Assembly (NCBI GenBank): GCA_050744245.1
Contig: JBOGGX010000287.1
Span: 1 to 6,714, forward strand
DNA length: 6,714 nucleotides
From: JBOGGX01 sp050744245
GTDB taxonomy: Bacteria > Actinomycetota > Acidimicrobiia > Acidimicrobiales > JBOGGX01
Direction of reading: 5' to 3'
The translations under genes and the position numbers were made by a program. The notes beneath the pieces were generated by a model, which saw only the letters and a program-made list of their open reading frames with translations, searched no databases and was not told where the DNA came from. Shown here in pieces: positions 5,753 to 6,714 of the stretch; positions within the stretch are counted from its first letter, which is position 1, and every line of letters begins with the position of its first letter.

Positions 5753-6598
5753 GTGACCGAGGAGCACCGGGCCCACCTCGGGCCGTCGCCTTCCGGATGC
5801 TGGGCTCGCTTAGCGAGGCGGACGACGCCGTGCAGGAGGCGTGGGTCAGGCTCAGATGGACCGACACCAGCGCCGTCCAGAACCTGGGCGGGTGGTTGAC
5901 GTCGGGCGGGTGTGCCTGAACATGCTGCGCTCGCGCCGGACGAGGCACCAGGACCCGCTCGATCCGCACGTCCCCGATCCGATCGTCGGCCCCGCCGACC
6001 GCATCGACCCAGAACACGAAGCCCTGCTGGCCGACTCGGTCAGACTCGCGCTGCTCGTGGTGCTCGAGCGGCTGCCCCCCGCCGAACGGCTCGCGTTCGT
6101 CCTGCACGACCTGTTCGCCGTGCCCTTCGACCAGATCGCCCTCGCGGTCGGCCGTTCGCCGACCGCGGCCGGCAGCTCGCCAGCCGGGCCCGGCGCCGGG
6201 TGCAGGGCGCGGGGCCAGCCCCCTACCGCGACCTCGCCCGCCAACGGGAGGTAGTCGACGCCTTCTTCGCCGCGGCGCGCGGCGGCGACTTCGACGCCCT
6301 CGTCGCGGTGCTCGACCCGGACGTCGTGCTGCGATCCGACCGCGGCGACGTTCCGGGAGCTTCGGTCGTCCTACGCGGGGCCGACGCCGTGGCCCGACAG
6401 GCGCTCATGTTCGCCGGCCCTGCCCGCGCCGTGCGCCCGGTGCTGGTCAACGGCGCCGCCGGCGTCGTCGTCACGGTCGACGGGCGCCCGGTCTCGGTCA
6501 TGGGGTTCACCGTGATCGACGGCAAGATCGTCGCCATCGACGCGCTCGGCGACCAGGCGCGCCTCGGCCGGCTCGATCTTGCCGGGCCGGACGGTTAG
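5753..6598 (+). pseudogene. ECF41 (SigJ-like) sigma factor with SnoaL-like C-terminal domain, three frameshifts
   Basis: Extracytoplasmic-function sigma factor that would direct RNA polymerase to its own promoter class. Fragments in order: GTG 5753, VTEEHRAHL; then AVAFRMLGSLSEADDAVQEA and NLGGWLT (region 2), ending at TGA 5917 if read straight; then VGRVCLNMLRSRR, the linker and region 4, LERLPPAERLAFVLHDLFAV through GRSPTAA; then RQLASRARRRVQG and a SnoaL-like domain (VVDAFFAAARGGDFDALVAV to MGFTVIDGKIVAIDALG) ending at TAG 6596. Frames change at 5779/5780, 5900/5901 and 6170/6171. Adding one base at each (for example CTC-C-GG and GCC-C-GG) restores about 282 aa of continuous family-like sequence. 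Region 2 also lacks about two residues against the usual WLTTVVxRV, so the second lesion may be 7 bases. The RBS is poor (AAGGA two bases before GTG), leaving the start uncertain. ECF41 factors are known for fused SnoaL domains and for neighbouring oxidoreductase or epimerase genes, as here. Confidence 0.85.
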
Positions 6599-6611
6599 CG
6601 CCGCCGTCGGG

Positions 6612-6714
6612 TCAGACGTCGAACACCCCGCCGACCACCAGCGCAACGCTGGCGACGACGAGTGCCGCGCTCGTGACCCGGGCGGCCCATCGGATCACGC
6701 GAGTCCCGGGTCGC
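6612..6714 (-). CDS. C-terminal fragment of a membrane protein, cut by the window edge
   Basis: The minus strand entering at 6714 is open for 33 codons to TGA at 6612-6614: RPGTRVIRWAARVTSAALVV followed by ASVALVVGGVFDV. The second half is a run of about 18 small and hydrophobic residues, which looks like a terminal transmembrane helix preceded by basic residues (positive-inside). The stop is 13 bases from the convergent sigma factor stop. The family cannot be recognised from this much sequence, and a chance open frame is not excluded. Confidence 0.5.
   Translation of the reverse strand, partial: RPGTRVIRWAARVTSAALVVASVALVVGGVFDV

Noticed and set aside
1..6714. tRNA, rRNA, CRISPR, insertion sequence or prophage elements
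   Set aside because: I saw no tandem repeat-spacer pattern, transposase motif, terminal inverted repeats or tRNA-like cloverleaf on reading both strands.

Overview
The window is uniformly GC-rich (roughly 70% by eye), with strong G/C bias at third codon positions. Its gene families (a stand-alone LigD-type polymerase, an Rv2258c-like methyltransferase, an Rv1636-like universal stress protein, a class III cyclase with an IHDEAHVRNALARF-type N-terminal extension and a SigJ/ECF41-type sigma factor) point to an actinomycete, perhaps from the Acidimicrobiia or a neighbouring lineage. That placement is inference. No RNA genes, insertion sequences, CRISPR arrays or phage genes are visible.

Layout. 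(1) 76-1203 (+) encodes a MalK/UgpC-type ABC transporter ATPase, probably the last gene of an import operon that lies mostly to the left of the window. (2) 1292-2251 (-) encodes a stand-alone LigD-type NHEJ polymerase/primase domain, convergent with the ABC gene. (3) 2318-3415 (+) encodes a class I methyltransferase with an N-terminal winged helix, divergent from the polymerase gene across 66 bp. (4) A 9-bp perfect hairpin at 3422-3446 separates the methyltransferase from a convergent pair: a universal stress protein (3453-3875, -) and, upstream of it on the same strand, a class III nucleotidyl cyclase (3944-4486, -). The cyclase's conserved N-terminal extension (up to 4789) is cut off by an in-frame TAG. 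(5) 4876-5639 (-) is an NmrA-like NAD(P)-binding SDR with one frameshift. (6) Divergent from it, 5753-6598 (+) is an ECF41-type sigma factor with a SnoaL-like C-terminal domain and three frameshifts. (7) 6612-6714 (-) is the C-terminal tail of a membrane protein running off the right edge.

Two functional pairs stand out. The cyclase and the Rv1636-like stress protein could form a cyclic-nucleotide producer/binder pair. The SDR and the ECF41-type sigma factor form the sigma/oxidoreductase pairing known for ECF41, and the 113-bp spacer between them carries a TGTCACA box and an inverted CGTGTCA repeat.

The most notable thing in the window is that five reading-frame lesions (one amber codon and four single-base losses) fall within about 1.4 kb (4733-6171), while the first 4.7 kb is clean. 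All four frameshifts could be repaired by one C added next to an existing C. This is either a stretch of poor sequence or a decaying regulatory module, and raw reads or a relative's genome would settle it. I found no convincing undescribed system; most of the rest is ordinary.
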